64,000 bases of DNA, taken from assembly GCA_964619485.1 (NCBI GenBank), contig CAZUCI010000002.1:1-64000 (forward strand). Reading direction: 5' to 3'. Position numbers and translations under genes: made by a program. Origin of the DNA: UBA2882 sp964619485. GTDB lineage: Bacteria > Bacillota > Clostridia > Lachnospirales > Lachnospiraceae. How positions within the stretch are numbered: position 1 is the stretch's first letter; each line of letters begins with the position of its first letter. Below are positions 8,142 to 16,946 of this stretch, piece by piece. The notes below the pieces were generated by a model. It did no database searches. It was not told where the DNA came from and saw only the letters and a program-made list of their open reading frames with translations.

Positions 8142-9084
8142 TTTTGAAGAAGAATACAAAAATTACATAGATGCACAAGTGCCGAATCTCTGGGACAGAA
8201 TAGAGTCCGGGCTTGCCAATCAAGAAATCCCGCCTGAGAATGAGGAGAGACAGAGCCAAAGTAAAACAGAGCAGACCACATCAGAGCCAACAATAATAAA
8301 GCAGGCCACATCAGAGCAGACAACATCAGAGCCAACAATAATAAAGCAGGCCACATCAGAGCAGGCCACATCAAAACGGCCAGCTTCAATTCAGAGCTTT
8401 ATGAAATATGCTGTTCCCATCGCAGCCTGTGTGGGGATTCTGGTTCTTTCGGCAGCCGTTCTGGGTTTGTCGCAAAAATCCAAGAATATGGACACTGCTA
8501 TGATGGCAGAGAGTGCTTCAGAGGATGCAGCTGCAATGGAAGAGACCGCAGAAGCATATCCCGACGAAGAGTCAGAATCGACAGAGCCAGCAAAATCAAC
8601 AGAAGAGACAATCGCAGAAGCGTATCCGGCAGAAGCGACAGAAGAGACGGCTGATGCTGCAATGGATAATGCAGAGGAATATGCTGCAGCCGGAGCAGAG
8701 GATGGTATGACGGAAAGCGCAGCTATGGAAAAGGCAGAAACAACGCAGGGTTCTACGACAAACAGCATGATGGATGCAGGGCAATCCCAGGAAACAGGGG
8801 AAGAAATTAACGTGGACAGGGCAACCCTTGTGAAAATTCAAAGTGCATCGGAAGAGCTGCAGGAACAGGGATATCTGTATGCTTATACCTTTGAGCTTCC
8901 GGATACAAGTCGGATTATCACCTATGTTTCCGGAGAGCAGCTGACTCAATGGGAGGAGCAGAACGTGGTGATTGAGCGGCGGAAGGACTATGAGCTTACG
9001 ATTTTACCTAAGACAGATGATGAAAAGGACGGCAAAGAAACAGTCGCAAAAAGTTTTTTAAAAAAATTACAAAAATTACCATAA
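8131..9084 (+). CDS. Probable membrane anti-sigma factor
   Basis: 317 residues, translationally coupled to the sigma gene by an 11-base overlap. The N-terminal 30 residues (MKRDFEEEYKNYIDAQVPNL) form the short cytoplasmic part expected to bind the sigma factor. A repetitive linker with two copies of TSEQTTSEPTIIKQA-like units lies at about residues 45-85. One membrane segment follows at about 90-113 (AVPIAACVGILVLSAAVLGL). After it comes an acidic Ala/Glu/Thr-rich outer stretch and a small C-terminal domain (about 228-317). No zinc-binding HxxxCxxC motif is present. The role is inferred from position and topology. Confidence 0.8.
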   Translation: MKRDFEEEYKNYIDAQVPNLWDRIESGLANQEIPPENEERQSQSKTEQTTSEPTIIKQATSEQTTSEPTIIKQATSEQATSKRPASIQSFMKYAVPIAACVGILVLSAAVLGLSQKSKNMDTAMMAESASEDAAAMEETAEAYPDEESESTEPAKSTEETIAEAYPAEATEETADAAMDNAEEYAAAGAEDGMTESAAMEKAETTQGSTTNSMMDAGQSQETGEEINVDRATLVKIQSASEELQEQGYLYAYTFELPDTSRIITYVSGEQLTQWEEQNVVIERRKDYELTILPKTDDEKDGKETVAKSFLKKLQKLP

Positions 9085-9178
9085 AAAAATAACTCCTCTC
9101 ACGTATGTATAGTAAGAAAGCAAAAACAGAACAGAAACTGTAGATGATAATTGCTATATGTAATGTGGGAGGAGTTTT

Positions 9179-11038
9179 ATGATGAAGAGGATTACAGGGG
9201 TAAAGGGGAACAAAATGGGGAGAAAAAGTAGCAAAAGAATACTGGCGGCCATTCTAGCAGCAGCTTTGGTGATGGGGAGCCTGGCGGGTTGCGGAGCAGC
9301 CTCCGAGACAAAGACAGATTCTACTGCAGCAGAAGAGGATTATCCGGCAGCAGAGGACTATTCAGACACAGAAGAGTATCCATCATCAGAGGAATACGAG
9401 GCAGAGGCTTCTGAGGAATATAGCTACGACGATTCAGAAGGAGAAGTGGAAGGCAGCTATGAGTCTTCCGTGGCAGAGGATTCAACAGCAGAGGATTCAA
9501 CAGCTGAGAATACGGAAGCCCAGAAAAATGCCATGTCAGGCGGGACAACAGATGACCTTGCATATCCTTCGCAGGAGAGCGAATCTTTATATAATGGAGA
9601 GGAATTTTATCCTGGGGAAGAATACGGAGATGTGTATTCCGAGGAATATGACAAGGCAGAGGAAAACGGATTCTGCCTGACAATGGCAGAGCCGTTATCC
9701 ACCTTTTCGGCAGACGTGGATACCGCTTCCTATGCCAATGTCCGCCGCATGATTGAAGAGGGATATGGAGCAGAATACATCGAACCTGATGCAGTCAGGG
9801 CAGAGGAGTTTATCAATTACTTCAGCTATGATTTAAAGCTGCCAAAGAAGGGGGACCTTTTCGGAGTAACCACAGAGATGAGTACCTGCCCATGGAATGA
9901 AAATCACAAGCTGATGCTGGTTGGCATGAAAACACAGGACATCGATTTGAGCCATGCACCAGCCAATAATCTGGTATTTTTACTGGATGTATCGGGCTCC
10001 ATGGACGAGGCGGATAAGCTGCCGCTTTTACAGAATTCTTTTAAGAAACTGGTAAAAGAGTTGGATGAGAAGGACCGGGTTTCCATTGTGACCTATGCAA
10101 GTGGCGTAAATACCGTTCTTTCCGGTGTGAGCGGGGAACAAAAAGAAGAGATTAACGATGCAATCGATTCACTTTATGCAGGAGGCGGAACCAATGGAGA
10201 GGATGGCATCCAGCGTGCCTATAAATTAGCAGAGGCTAACTATATTAAGGGCGGAAATAACAGAGTGATTCTGGCTACAGATGGAGATTTGAACATTGGA
10301 ATCTCCGAGCCGGATGAATTGGAAAAATTTATTTCAAAAAAGAAAGATAAAGGAGTATTTCTTTCCGTACTTGGCTTTGGAACAGGAAATATAAAAGACA
10401 ATAATATGGAGGCCCTGGCCGACAACGGAAATGGCAATTATTCTTACATTGACTCATTGTTTGAAGCAAAAAAAGTCCTGGTGGAGGAGATGGGAGCTAC
10501 CCTCTTAACTGTGGCAAAGGACGTGAAGCTGCAGGTGGAATTTAATCCAGATCTGATTAACTCCTACCGTCTGATTGGTTATGAAAACAGAATGCTTTCA
10601 AACAGCGATTTTAATGATGACACCAGGGATGCCGGAGAAATTGGGGCAGGACACAGTGTGATTGCACTTTATGAAATCATTCCGGCAGGCAGCAGGGATG
10701 AAATTCCATTAAAATATCAGGGTGGAAAAGCAGCAGCTTCTGAGAAGGATGCCTACGCTGATGAATACGCAACGGTCGGTATCCGTTACAAAAAGCCAAA
10801 GTCTGATACATCGGAGCTGATAAGCTATGTTGTGGATAAAGAGGATGAGACCAAATATCCAAGCGATGATTTTACCTTTGCCTCCATGGTGGCTGAATTT
10901 GCAATGCTTTTGTCGGACAGTCCCAATAAGGGAACGTCCACCTATGAGGGAATTATGGATACCTACAAGACTCTGGACATTGATGATGAATATAAAGAAG
11001 AATTTTATTATCTGGTGAAACAGATGGCAAAACGATAG
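9179..11038 (+). CDS. VWA-domain lipoprotein (YfbK-like)
   Basis: A 619-residue exported lipoprotein. The N-terminus has a basic region and hydrophobic core ending in the lipobox LAGC (Cys at about residue 40). An acidic linker rich in Glu, Ser and Tyr runs to about 150. A conserved N-terminal domain (TMAEPLSTFSADVDTASY) is followed by a von Willebrand A domain starting at about 265 with an intact metal site (FLLDVSGSMDEADK) and ATDGDLNIG further on, then a C-terminal DUF3520-like region. YfbK-type proteins share this order. GGAGGAG precedes the ATG at 9179. It probably works at the cell surface as a metal-dependent protein-binding module under control of the sigma factor upstream. Confidence 0.92.
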   Translation: MMKRITGVKGNKMGRKSSKRILAAILAAALVMGSLAGCGAASETKTDSTAAEEDYPAAEDYSDTEEYPSSEEYEAEASEEYSYDDSEGEVEGSYESSVAEDSTAEDSTAENTEAQKNAMSGGTTDDLAYPSQESESLYNGEEFYPGEEYGDVYSEEYDKAEENGFCLTMAEPLSTFSADVDTASYANVRRMIEEGYGAEYIEPDAVRAEEFINYFSYDLKLPKKGDLFGVTTEMSTCPWNENHKLMLVGMKTQDIDLSHAPANNLVFLLDVSGSMDEADKLPLLQNSFKKLVKELDEKDRVSIVTYASGVNTVLSGVSGEQKEEINDAIDSLYAGGGTNGEDGIQRAYKLAEANYIKGGNNRVILATDGDLNIGISEPDELEKFISKKKDKGVFLSVLGFGTGNIKDNNMEALADNGNGNYSYIDSLFEAKKVLVEEMGATLLTVAKDVKLQVEFNPDLINSYRLIGYENRMLSNSDFNDDTRDAGEIGAGHSVIALYEIIPAGSRDEIPLKYQGGKAAASEKDAYADEYATVGIRYKKPKSDTSELISYVVDKEDETKYPSDDFTFASMVAEFAMLLSDSPNKGTSTYEGIMDTYKTLDIDDEYKEEFYYLVKQMAKR

Positions 11039-11079
11039 GAAGAGTTTTCGGATGAAAAAATGAAGGGAGCAGGGGAAAT

Positions 11080-12162
11080 ATGAAAAAAGGAAAAGGGATA
11101 CTTACGATTGCACTGGTGCTTATGATGCTGACAGGCTGTGGAAAAAGTACAGCCATGGACAGCTACAGCGCAGATATGACAACGGAAATGGCAACAGAAG
11201 AGGCAGTAGATTCCTATGCTGCAACGGATCAGTTTTATTCAGCAGATAATGGGACGAATGGTGTGGAGCCGGCGGAAGCAGAAAGCGCAGCCGGAGCAGT
11301 TGAAGAGGGCAGCACCACTGCAGCGGACTCGAATGCGAGTGCAGCCGAGGGCACAGAGAAGGCCACAGACAGAAAGCTGATACGCAATGTGGATATGAAT
11401 ATTGAAACGCAGGACTATGATAACCTGATTGCCAATATTCAGGCACGGGTTGATGAGTATGAAGGCTATATGGAGAATGTTACCTATTATGGAGATAATA
11501 TTCAGGGCAATTATGGCTATGATGACAATTACGATTATGCCCAGCCGACCTCATACTATGGAAGTAAAAGTGCGGTGATGTCCATCCGCATTCCGGCGGC
11601 CAGGCTGGATGCTTTTCTGAAAATTCTGGCAGATTCCTCCAATATTACTTACCAGAATGAAAGTGTGACAGATATCACATTGCAGTATGTGGATGTGCAG
11701 AGCCACAGAGATGCTCTGAGGGCAGAAGAAAAGCGCCTGACTGAGCTGATGGATATGGCGGAATCTGTGGAGGATCTGATTACTATTGAGAATAGTCTCA
11801 CTGATGTCCGTTACCAGCTGCAGAACATCGAGTCCCAGCTTCGCGTCTATGACAATCAGGTGGATTACAGCACTGTAACTCTGAATATCTCAGAGGTCGA
11901 GGTCTATACACCGGAGACACCAAAATCTGCATGGGAAAAAATAAGCGTGGGCTTTGTTGGAAGCATCCGTTCCATTGGACGTGGACTTCGTGATTTTGCC
12001 ATCTGGTTTGTAATTCATATTCCGTACCTGGTAATCTGGGCTGCGATTATTGCAGTGGCAGTGCTGGTGATTAAAAAGGTGAAAAGGGTGCACAGACGGA
12101 AGGCGGAGTCACGGGAAAAGAGCGAGGAAGCGAGAAAAGAGAAAATAGAAAATAACAACTAA
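11080..12162 (+). CDS. DUF4349-family lipoprotein
   Basis: 360 residues. The signal peptide ends in the lipobox LTGC (about residues 16-19). After a low-complexity stretch to about 100, the DUF4349 domain covers about 101-275: RKLIRNVDMNIETQDYDNL, then a helical part (ALRAEEKRLTELMDMAESVEDLI) likely forming a coiled coil, then VDYSTVTLNISEVEVY. A membrane segment lies at about 310-330 (PYLVIWAAIIAVAVLVI), with a basic cytoplasmic tail. It follows the VWA gene by 41 bases, so the two are probably co-expressed. The molecular function of DUF4349 is not known to me. Confidence 0.9.
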   Translation: MKKGKGILTIALVLMMLTGCGKSTAMDSYSADMTTEMATEEAVDSYAATDQFYSADNGTNGVEPAEAESAAGAVEEGSTTAADSNASAAEGTEKATDRKLIRNVDMNIETQDYDNLIANIQARVDEYEGYMENVTYYGDNIQGNYGYDDNYDYAQPTSYYGSKSAVMSIRIPAARLDAFLKILADSSNITYQNESVTDITLQYVDVQSHRDALRAEEKRLTELMDMAESVEDLITIENSLTDVRYQLQNIESQLRVYDNQVDYSTVTLNISEVEVYTPETPKSAWEKISVGFVGSIRSIGRGLRDFAIWFVIHIPYLVIWAAIIAVAVLVIKKVKRVHRRKAESREKSEEARKEKIENNN

Positions 12163-12250
12163 TTGTATGCAATAAAAACTTTCCGTATATTCCAAGAGCA
12201 TGTAATCCAAACTATGCTTATAGTTATAGAAAGACTAGGAGATAACTCGT

Positions 12251-12574
12251 ATGGATTATCATATTCTTGGAAGACGGATAAGAGAGAAAAGAAAGCTTCT
12301 TCACATTTCCCAAAGTCAGTTTGCTGAGAAACTGGGATTGTCCGAGCCGTATATTGGGATGATTGAAAGAGGAGAACGTGTTCCAAGTCTGGAAACGTTT
12401 ATCCAAATATCGGATGGGCTTGGAGCTACAGCTGACGAGCTTCTCTATGGAATTGCAGAAAACAGTGCAATTGGCCGCCTGAGGGAATATGAAGCAAAAA
12501 TGACCAAGTTGAGCGACAAAGAGAAGGAAAGCTTTTTCCAGATTAATGATGCGTTTTTCCGAATGAAAGAATAG
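12251..12574 (+). CDS. XRE-family transcriptional regulator
   Basis: A 107-residue cytosolic DNA-binding protein. The helix-turn-helix spans about residues 6-62 (RRIREKRKLLHISQSQFAEKLG, then LSEPYIGMIERGERVPSLETF). The tail of about 35 residues is probably for dimerisation. AGGAGAT lies 8 bases before the ATG. The upstream gap contains the palindrome ACTAT-GCTT-ATAGT (about 12213-12226), a possible autoregulatory operator. A strong terminator follows, so the gene is transcribed alone. Confidence 0.93.
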   Translation: MDYHILGRRIREKRKLLHISQSQFAEKLGLSEPYIGMIERGERVPSLETFIQISDGLGATADELLYGIAENSAIGRLREYEAKMTKLSDKEKESFFQINDAFFRMKE

Positions 12575-12581
12575 AGTGAAT

Positions 12582-12615
12582 GCCGGGTATTGAATTATAA
12601 TATCCGGCTTTTTTT
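12582..12615 (+). terminator. Intrinsic terminator after the XRE gene
   Basis: GCCGGGTATT (12582-12591) pairs with AATATCCGGC (12599-12608), 10 bp with one G-U pair, followed by seven T residues. Confidence 0.9.
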
Positions 12616-12661
12616 GTATATAATGTGCTGCCCAGGGGAGGGGCAGGGCTGTTGTATATAA
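12614..12661 (+). promoter_or_regulatory. Direct repeat and palindrome before the LytTR regulator
   Basis: The 10-base sequence TTGTATATAA occurs at 12614-12623 and again at 12652-12661. Between them lies the GC-rich palindrome CTGCCC-(7)-GGGCAG (12628-12646). LytTR regulators often bind direct repeats, so autoregulation is possible, but the repeat does not clearly match a published LytTR site. Confidence 0.4.
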
Positions 12662-12685
12662 GTAAATTCAGGGGAAGTGATACAA

Positions 12686-13411
12686 ATGATTGAAATTGCA
12701 ATTTGTGATGACGAAGTGACAGTGGTGCATGAGATTGAAGCTTTAGTAGAGAAAATGTGCCAGAAGTATTGTGTAGAGGCAAATGTAGAGACCTTTTTGA
12801 ATGGAAGACAATTGGAGAGCGCCTTCTTAAAAAAACAGTTTGATTTACTTTATCTGGATATTCAGATGCAGGGATTCGATGGGATTCATACGGCAGAGGC
12901 CATTCGAAGAATAAATAATCATGTGTTACTTATTTATGTATCAGGATATACAGAATATGTGGAGGAGGTTTTTACAACTGATGCCATTGGATTTGTAAAA
13001 AAACCAATTGAGGAAAAAAGCTTTGATGCGTTTTTTAGCAGGGCAATGAGCAGGCTGCAGAACAAAGGTGAGGTATTTGAATATGTGTATAAAACACAGT
13101 CAAAACGTGTTTTGCTTGAACAAATCTTATATTTGGAAAGTAAAGGACGAAAAATTGAAATTCATCTGGAAAATGGGCAGGTAGAGAGTTTTAATGGCAA
13201 AATAAGAGACATTGAAAAAGAACTGATGGATGTAAAAGCAAATTTTATACGTAGTCATCAGTCCTTTCTGGTTAATTACAATGCAATACAAATACGAAGC
13301 TATTGTGAACTGACACTGGTCAATGGCGATACCGTTCCAATCAGCAGGGAACGGCAGAAGATATTCAGGGAGCAGTATTGTATGCTGCAGGGAGGAAATC
13401 TGGATGAGTGA
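12686..13411 (+). CDS. LytTR-family (AgrA-like) response regulator
   Basis: 241 residues. The receiver domain (1-125) has the acidic pair CDDE and the phospho-acceptor in LLYLDIQMQGFDG. The LytTR DNA-binding domain (about 140-238) includes QILYLESKGRKIEIHL and FIRSHQSFLVNYNAI. I start at the ATG at 12686, with GGGGAAG 8 bases upstream; an in-frame GTG at 12677 overlaps that site. The end overlaps the next gene, a sensor-kinase-like protein, by 8 bases. Such pairs usually respond to peptides and control surface or competence traits, but no peptide or AgrB-like exporter gene is visible here. Confidence 0.93.
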   Translation: MIEIAICDDEVTVVHEIEALVEKMCQKYCVEANVETFLNGRQLESAFLKKQFDLLYLDIQMQGFDGIHTAEAIRRINNHVLLIYVSGYTEYVEEVFTTDAIGFVKKPIEEKSFDAFFSRAMSRLQNKGEVFEYVYKTQSKRVLLEQILYLESKGRKIEIHLENGQVESFNGKIRDIEKELMDVKANFIRSHQSFLVNYNAIQIRSYCELTLVNGDTVPISRERQKIFREQYCMLQGGNLDE

Positions 13412-14180
13412 AACGGCCTTTATATTGAATGCTTTTATGGCGATAGTAATGCTTTGGATTGTACGCAAGTATTTGAATATTTTTCTACAGAAGAAAAGCT
13501 GGTCAATATCAATTGGAATTGTCTGGATTCTTTACTTTGTATATCAGGTTTATGCAGAATCAGGGGCAACTGGCGGCTCTATCTGGCCTATTGCAGCGAA
13601 TGTTGTGCTGATATTTCTAATAAGTGTGATCTGCTATGAAGGAAGTATTATTAACAAATTTTTTTTCACGGTTCTCCACTGTGTAATTGGAGCACTGATA
13701 GAAATGGCAACCTATTTTATGCTGCTGATAATGGTTAAAAGACAGATACCGGAATTCTGTTCTCTGGGTTCAGTGATATCCAAGCTGCTATTTATTATTA
13801 TCATCATGATTTTAAACATGACGATGGGCAATTTTAGCAGCAGTAGCATGCCAATCCGTTATTTTTTACTTCTGCTTTTTGTACCCGTTGGAAGTGCATT
13901 GATTGCAAATAATATTTTTGTGTTGGACCATATCAGTGGGAGCAATCATTCCGCACTTTCCTTTTCCATGCTTTTGCTGATGAATTGCTTTATTTTTGAA
14001 GTAAATCAGAAGCTGTATCAAACTATGGAATTGAAGAAGGACAATGCAATTTATATGCAGCAATTTGAACTGCTGACACAGGACAGCATGGAGAAGCAGA
14101 ACGCATGGAAGGAACAGCAGGAATTCAGACACAATCTTCGAAATTATCTGGAAGGGTTAAAGAGCAGAGCTGGTAGATAA
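13404..14180 (+). CDS. AgrC-like sensor kinase truncated just after the H-box
   Basis: 258 residues, starting 8 bases inside the response-regulator gene with GGGAGG upstream. About six membrane segments fill residues 1-200, followed by a helical linker and the histidine-containing box QEFRHNLRNYLEGL. The frame ends 11 codons after the His, so the whole GHKL ATP-binding domain (normally another 150 or more residues) is missing. A shift into the next frame near 14165 would continue as ELVDNQVKQAKQNENEM and join the following small reading frame, which also lacks kinase motifs. It cannot autophosphorylate alone. It is either a deletion product or a receptor-only form needing another kinase. Confidence 0.8.
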   Translation: MSETAFILNAFMAIVMLWIVRKYLNIFLQKKSWSISIGIVWILYFVYQVYAESGATGGSIWPIAANVVLIFLISVICYEGSIINKFFFTVLHCVIGALIEMATYFMLLIMVKRQIPEFCSLGSVISKLLFIIIIMILNMTMGNFSSSSMPIRYFLLLLFVPVGSALIANNIFVLDHISGSNHSALSFSMLLLMNCFIFEVNQKLYQTMELKKDNAIYMQQFELLTQDSMEKQNAWKEQQEFRHNLRNYLEGLKSRAGR

Positions 14181-14214
14181 CCAGGTAAAACAAGCGAAAC
14201 AGAATGAGAATGAA

Positions 14215-14493
14215 ATGTCAAGCGAGGATAAAGGGTCAAATACCGGGGATTTGAACGAAAAGCCTGCTGATTCTGACAAAACGAAAAAAAGTGGATTGCC
14301 GCAGGAAAGCAGCGACAACTCGTTTAACACACAGAAGGAGCAGAATGATACGCAGCAGGCCGGGAAAATTTCGGATATATGGGGATGGATATTAACAGCA
14401 GGAATTTTTGGAGGAACAGCAGCAGGAAGCATGCTTTTAGGAAAGCATAAAAAGAGTCATACAACGGATAAAGGGGAGGATACAGAGCAGTGA
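14215..14493 (+). CDS. Small single-pass membrane protein, possibly a remnant
   Basis: 92 residues with a polar low-complexity N-terminal half (Asp, Lys, Ser, Gln) and a hydrophobic segment at about 54-76 (IWGWILTAGIFGGTAAGSML), then a KHKK basic patch and an acidic end. This layout, spacer plus C-terminal anchor, is like the tail of a larger membrane-anchored surface protein. Its frame is open upstream to 14161, where it abuts the truncated kinase. There is no strong ribosome-binding site. The stop overlaps the next start by 4 bases (GTGA), so it is likely translated with it. No known family is recognised. Confidence 0.55.
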   Translation: MSSEDKGSNTGDLNEKPADSDKTKKSGLPQESSDNSFNTQKEQNDTQQAGKISDIWGWILTAGIFGGTAAGSMLLGKHKKSHTTDKGEDTEQ

Positions 14494-16856
14494 ATAAAAG
14501 GATAAGAGAAGGTATCAAGAGAGGTATAGCGGTTTTATTGATTATGTGTATGCTGCCCTTTGGCGATTTTGTAACAGTAGAGGCTGCAACAGTAGCTTTA
14601 AAAAATGATCAGGCGGCACAACAGGAACCGATAGAAGGCAACACAGATAGGCAGGATGAAAAATTAGATATCGAGGAAGAGACGGTCAGTGGTTCCACAA
14701 AGTCTGGCGTACCTCAGGCAGTTCAAATACAGGAAAATATGCAGCCGCAGGTTTTGGAGACAACGGGTGAGGCGGAGCAAAGCTATGAGGATCTGGTGAT
14801 TGAGGAGAGATATATTTTAGGGAATGATATGTGCATTAATAATTTGGAAATTAGAAGTGGAATGCTCGTTTTAAATGGATATAAGTTGACTGTTTATGGA
14901 GATATATATCAAACCGGTGGTTCACTTTTAGTTTGGAATGGTATTTTAAAAGTAGAAGGAGACTATATTCAAGAAGATGGAGAGGTCGATTTAAGGGGTA
15001 ATACAGTAATTGAAGGTGATTTTCGTATACAGAGTAGGACGGTATCGGAGAATGGAACATATTTGTGGGGAATTAGCGAAGGCAATATTTCAATGAATAA
15101 TGAAACAGATTATCTTTTAGTAAAAGGAAATATGTATGAAAGTACTCACAATGGAATTTATATCGGATATAGAGGAAAAGTAGAATTAAAAGGTGACTTT
15201 ATACAAACAATAGAAGAGCTGTCTTATGACTCTGGTAGTTTTTATCCTAATATGATTATTAGCGGAAGTGAAGAACAGAAAATTCATTTTTTTGAAACAG
15301 AAAAATCAGAGGTAATGAATTTACTTGGAAATCTTGAGGTGACAAACGTTTCTGAAGGTGGAGTTTTCATAGAAGGAAATGTATGTGTACAGGGGAACAT
15401 TGATTCAAATAGGGAGGGACACATAAAAGGAGAAATTATGCTCTCTTCTTTAATTAAATCCCAAAAGGGATATTATGGTGGTGATATTAGAATCTGTTAT
15501 GATGCTAATCTAAATGGAAGTATAGAGATTGGAGGAAGTGTTGAACTAGGCAATGTGTTGTATGTTAGTGGAAAAATGAAAGTAGATGGAGATTTTAGGA
15601 CATATAATGATAAAGGCCAAATTAGATTTAAAGAGGGAGGATACGTTGAGATAAATGGAGAATGCAGCATTGAACACATTGAAGAAAGCATTTATGATAC
15701 GCCTAAGGGAACGTTAGTATTATGTGGAGATGTTTCTATTCAATCAGAAGCAAAATATCAAGGGGTAAAATTAATTTTAAGGGGAAAGGGAAGACAGTCT
15801 GTTTGGCTGAATAATAATGTTTTTTTTAATTCAGTAGTATTAGAAAACTATAGTCCGGAAGGTGTTCTTTTTCATAGTAAAATATCCTGTAATACATTTG
15901 TTGATAACGGTTGTTACTACTCCTATTTTGGAAAGACCGTTTTAAAGGGAGATATCTTAACGAAGGATACTGTAATCAATGAAGATGTAGTATTTTGTGA
16001 TGGGGAATTAAATCTTAATGGAAAAAAGTTGATTATTAATGGTGACTTAATTCAAATAGGAGGAAGAGTTAATATAAATAAGGGAGATTTAATCATTCAT
16101 GGCGGTTATTATCTCGGCGATCCGGATAAGATATGGGAAAAACCGTTGGGAGGAACTTCTCAGGGATGTTTAAATATGACAAATCCAGAAGACTACATAT
16201 TAGTTGATGAAGTTTTCTATATGGATTGTGGAGAATCAGATGCAGCAAGTCAAAATAAACGCTTAAAAAGTGAATTGTCTGATGGAATATTGGAGGTAAA
16301 GGGTGATTTTGTTCAAAAGGAAGAGAAGCGGAAGGATGGAAATGATATAGAGAGCAGATTTAACGCGGTGGGAAATCATACAGTTATTTTAAGTGGAGAT
16401 AAGGAGCAGAAAGTTTGGATGCCAGGATCTGCAAAGAAGGGTTCGCATTTAAAAAATATGACTGTTACCAATAGAAGTCGTTTGGGCGTTTTCTTCCAAG
16501 AGGAATGTTGTGTGACTGGAAAGATTATTACTGACAGGGAAAGCCATATTAGTGGAATGGTTTCCATTAGCAATGAGACACAGTTCCCAAATCATTATTT
16601 TGGAGGAAGTATAACAAATTGTGAGAGTATTGATATTGTAGAAGATATAGACATAGGTGGTAATTTTATTATTAGTCCTATTGAAATGACTGATGACTGT
16701 TGGAATGCGGTTACGGTTTCTTCGAAAAATGTGAATGTAGGCGGAGATTTAATTTTATATAGTAATATAGTAATGATGTTGGGGTCGAAACATTGTGTTT
16801 CGACCCCAACATCATTAGTATATGACACTTTATCAAAAATAATTGCAAAACAATAA
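14490..16856 (+). CDS. Exported beta-solenoid repeat surface protein
   Basis: 788 residues starting at GTG (14490) with GGGGAGG 11 bases upstream. Residues 1-32 form a signal peptide (RGIAVLLIMCMLPFGDFVTVEAA). A polar linker runs to about 105. The rest is built of repeats of the type V(Y/E)GD(I/L)xQxGGxLxxNxGxLxVxGDY (for example LTVYGDIYQTGGSLLVWNG and LIINGDLIQIGGRVNINKG), expected to fold as a beta-solenoid. The region is visibly more AT-rich than its neighbours, suggesting horizontal transfer or fast evolution. The last 28 codons cross a perfect 22-bp palindrome, and there is no anchor or sorting signal, so the C-terminus may be truncated. A role in adhesion or cell surface structure is inferred. 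Confidence 0.8.
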   Translation: MNKRIREGIKRGIAVLLIMCMLPFGDFVTVEAATVALKNDQAAQQEPIEGNTDRQDEKLDIEEETVSGSTKSGVPQAVQIQENMQPQVLETTGEAEQSYEDLVIEERYILGNDMCINNLEIRSGMLVLNGYKLTVYGDIYQTGGSLLVWNGILKVEGDYIQEDGEVDLRGNTVIEGDFRIQSRTVSENGTYLWGISEGNISMNNETDYLLVKGNMYESTHNGIYIGYRGKVELKGDFIQTIEELSYDSGSFYPNMIISGSEEQKIHFFETEKSEVMNLLGNLEVTNVSEGGVFIEGNVCVQGNIDSNREGHIKGEIMLSSLIKSQKGYYGGDIRICYDANLNGSIEIGGSVELGNVLYVSGKMKVDGDFRTYNDKGQIRFKEGGYVEINGECSIEHIEESIYDTPKGTLVLCGDVSIQSEAKYQGVKLILRGKGRQSVWLNNNVFFNSVVLENYSPEGVLFHSKISCNTFVDNGCYYSYFGKTVLKGDILTKDTVINEDVVFCDGELNLNGKKLIINGDLIQIGGRVNINKGDLIIHGGYYLGDPDKIWEKPLGGTSQGCLNMTNPEDYILVDEVFYMDCGESDAASQNKRLKSELSDGILEVKGDFVQKEEKRKDGNDIESRFNAVGNHTVILSGDKEQKVWMPGSAKKGSHLKNMTVTNRSRLGVFFQEECCVTGKIITDRESHISGMVSISNETQFPNHYFGGSITNCESIDIVEDIDIGGNFIISPIEMTDDCWNAVTVSSKNVNVGGDLILYSNIVMMLGSKHCVSTPTSLVYDTLSKIIAKQ
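16771..16817. repeat. Perfect 22-bp palindrome with 3-base loop at the 3' end of the surface-protein gene
   Basis: Bases 16771-16792 are the exact reverse complement of 16796-16817, around the loop TTG. The palindrome lies inside the coding frame, starting about 28 codons before the stop. There is no T-run, so it is not a classical terminator. It may be a snap-back duplication, a recombination site, or an assembly artefact. Confidence 0.9.
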
Positions 16857-16891
16857 CTTAAAGTATATTTAAATAAATAGTAAAAAGAATA

Positions 16892-16920
16892 TTGACAGAC
16901 GAAAAACAAAACAGTATAAT
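16892..16920 (+). promoter_or_regulatory. Consensus sigma-A promoter
   Basis: TTGACA (16892-16897) and TATAAT (16915-16920) are both perfect matches to the consensus, with the optimal 17-base spacer. The nearest gene is the Rpn-like one starting at 17094, leaving an unusually long leader of about 165 bases. Confidence 0.85.
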
Positions 16921-16946
16921 AACCTTACATATCTGGGAAACATCTC

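Noticed and set aside
8391..8768. 125-codon minus-strand frame, Ala/Ser-rich
   Set aside because: It is the reverse of the low-complexity part of the anti-sigma gene. Codon bias of GCA/GAA repeats keeps the other strand open.
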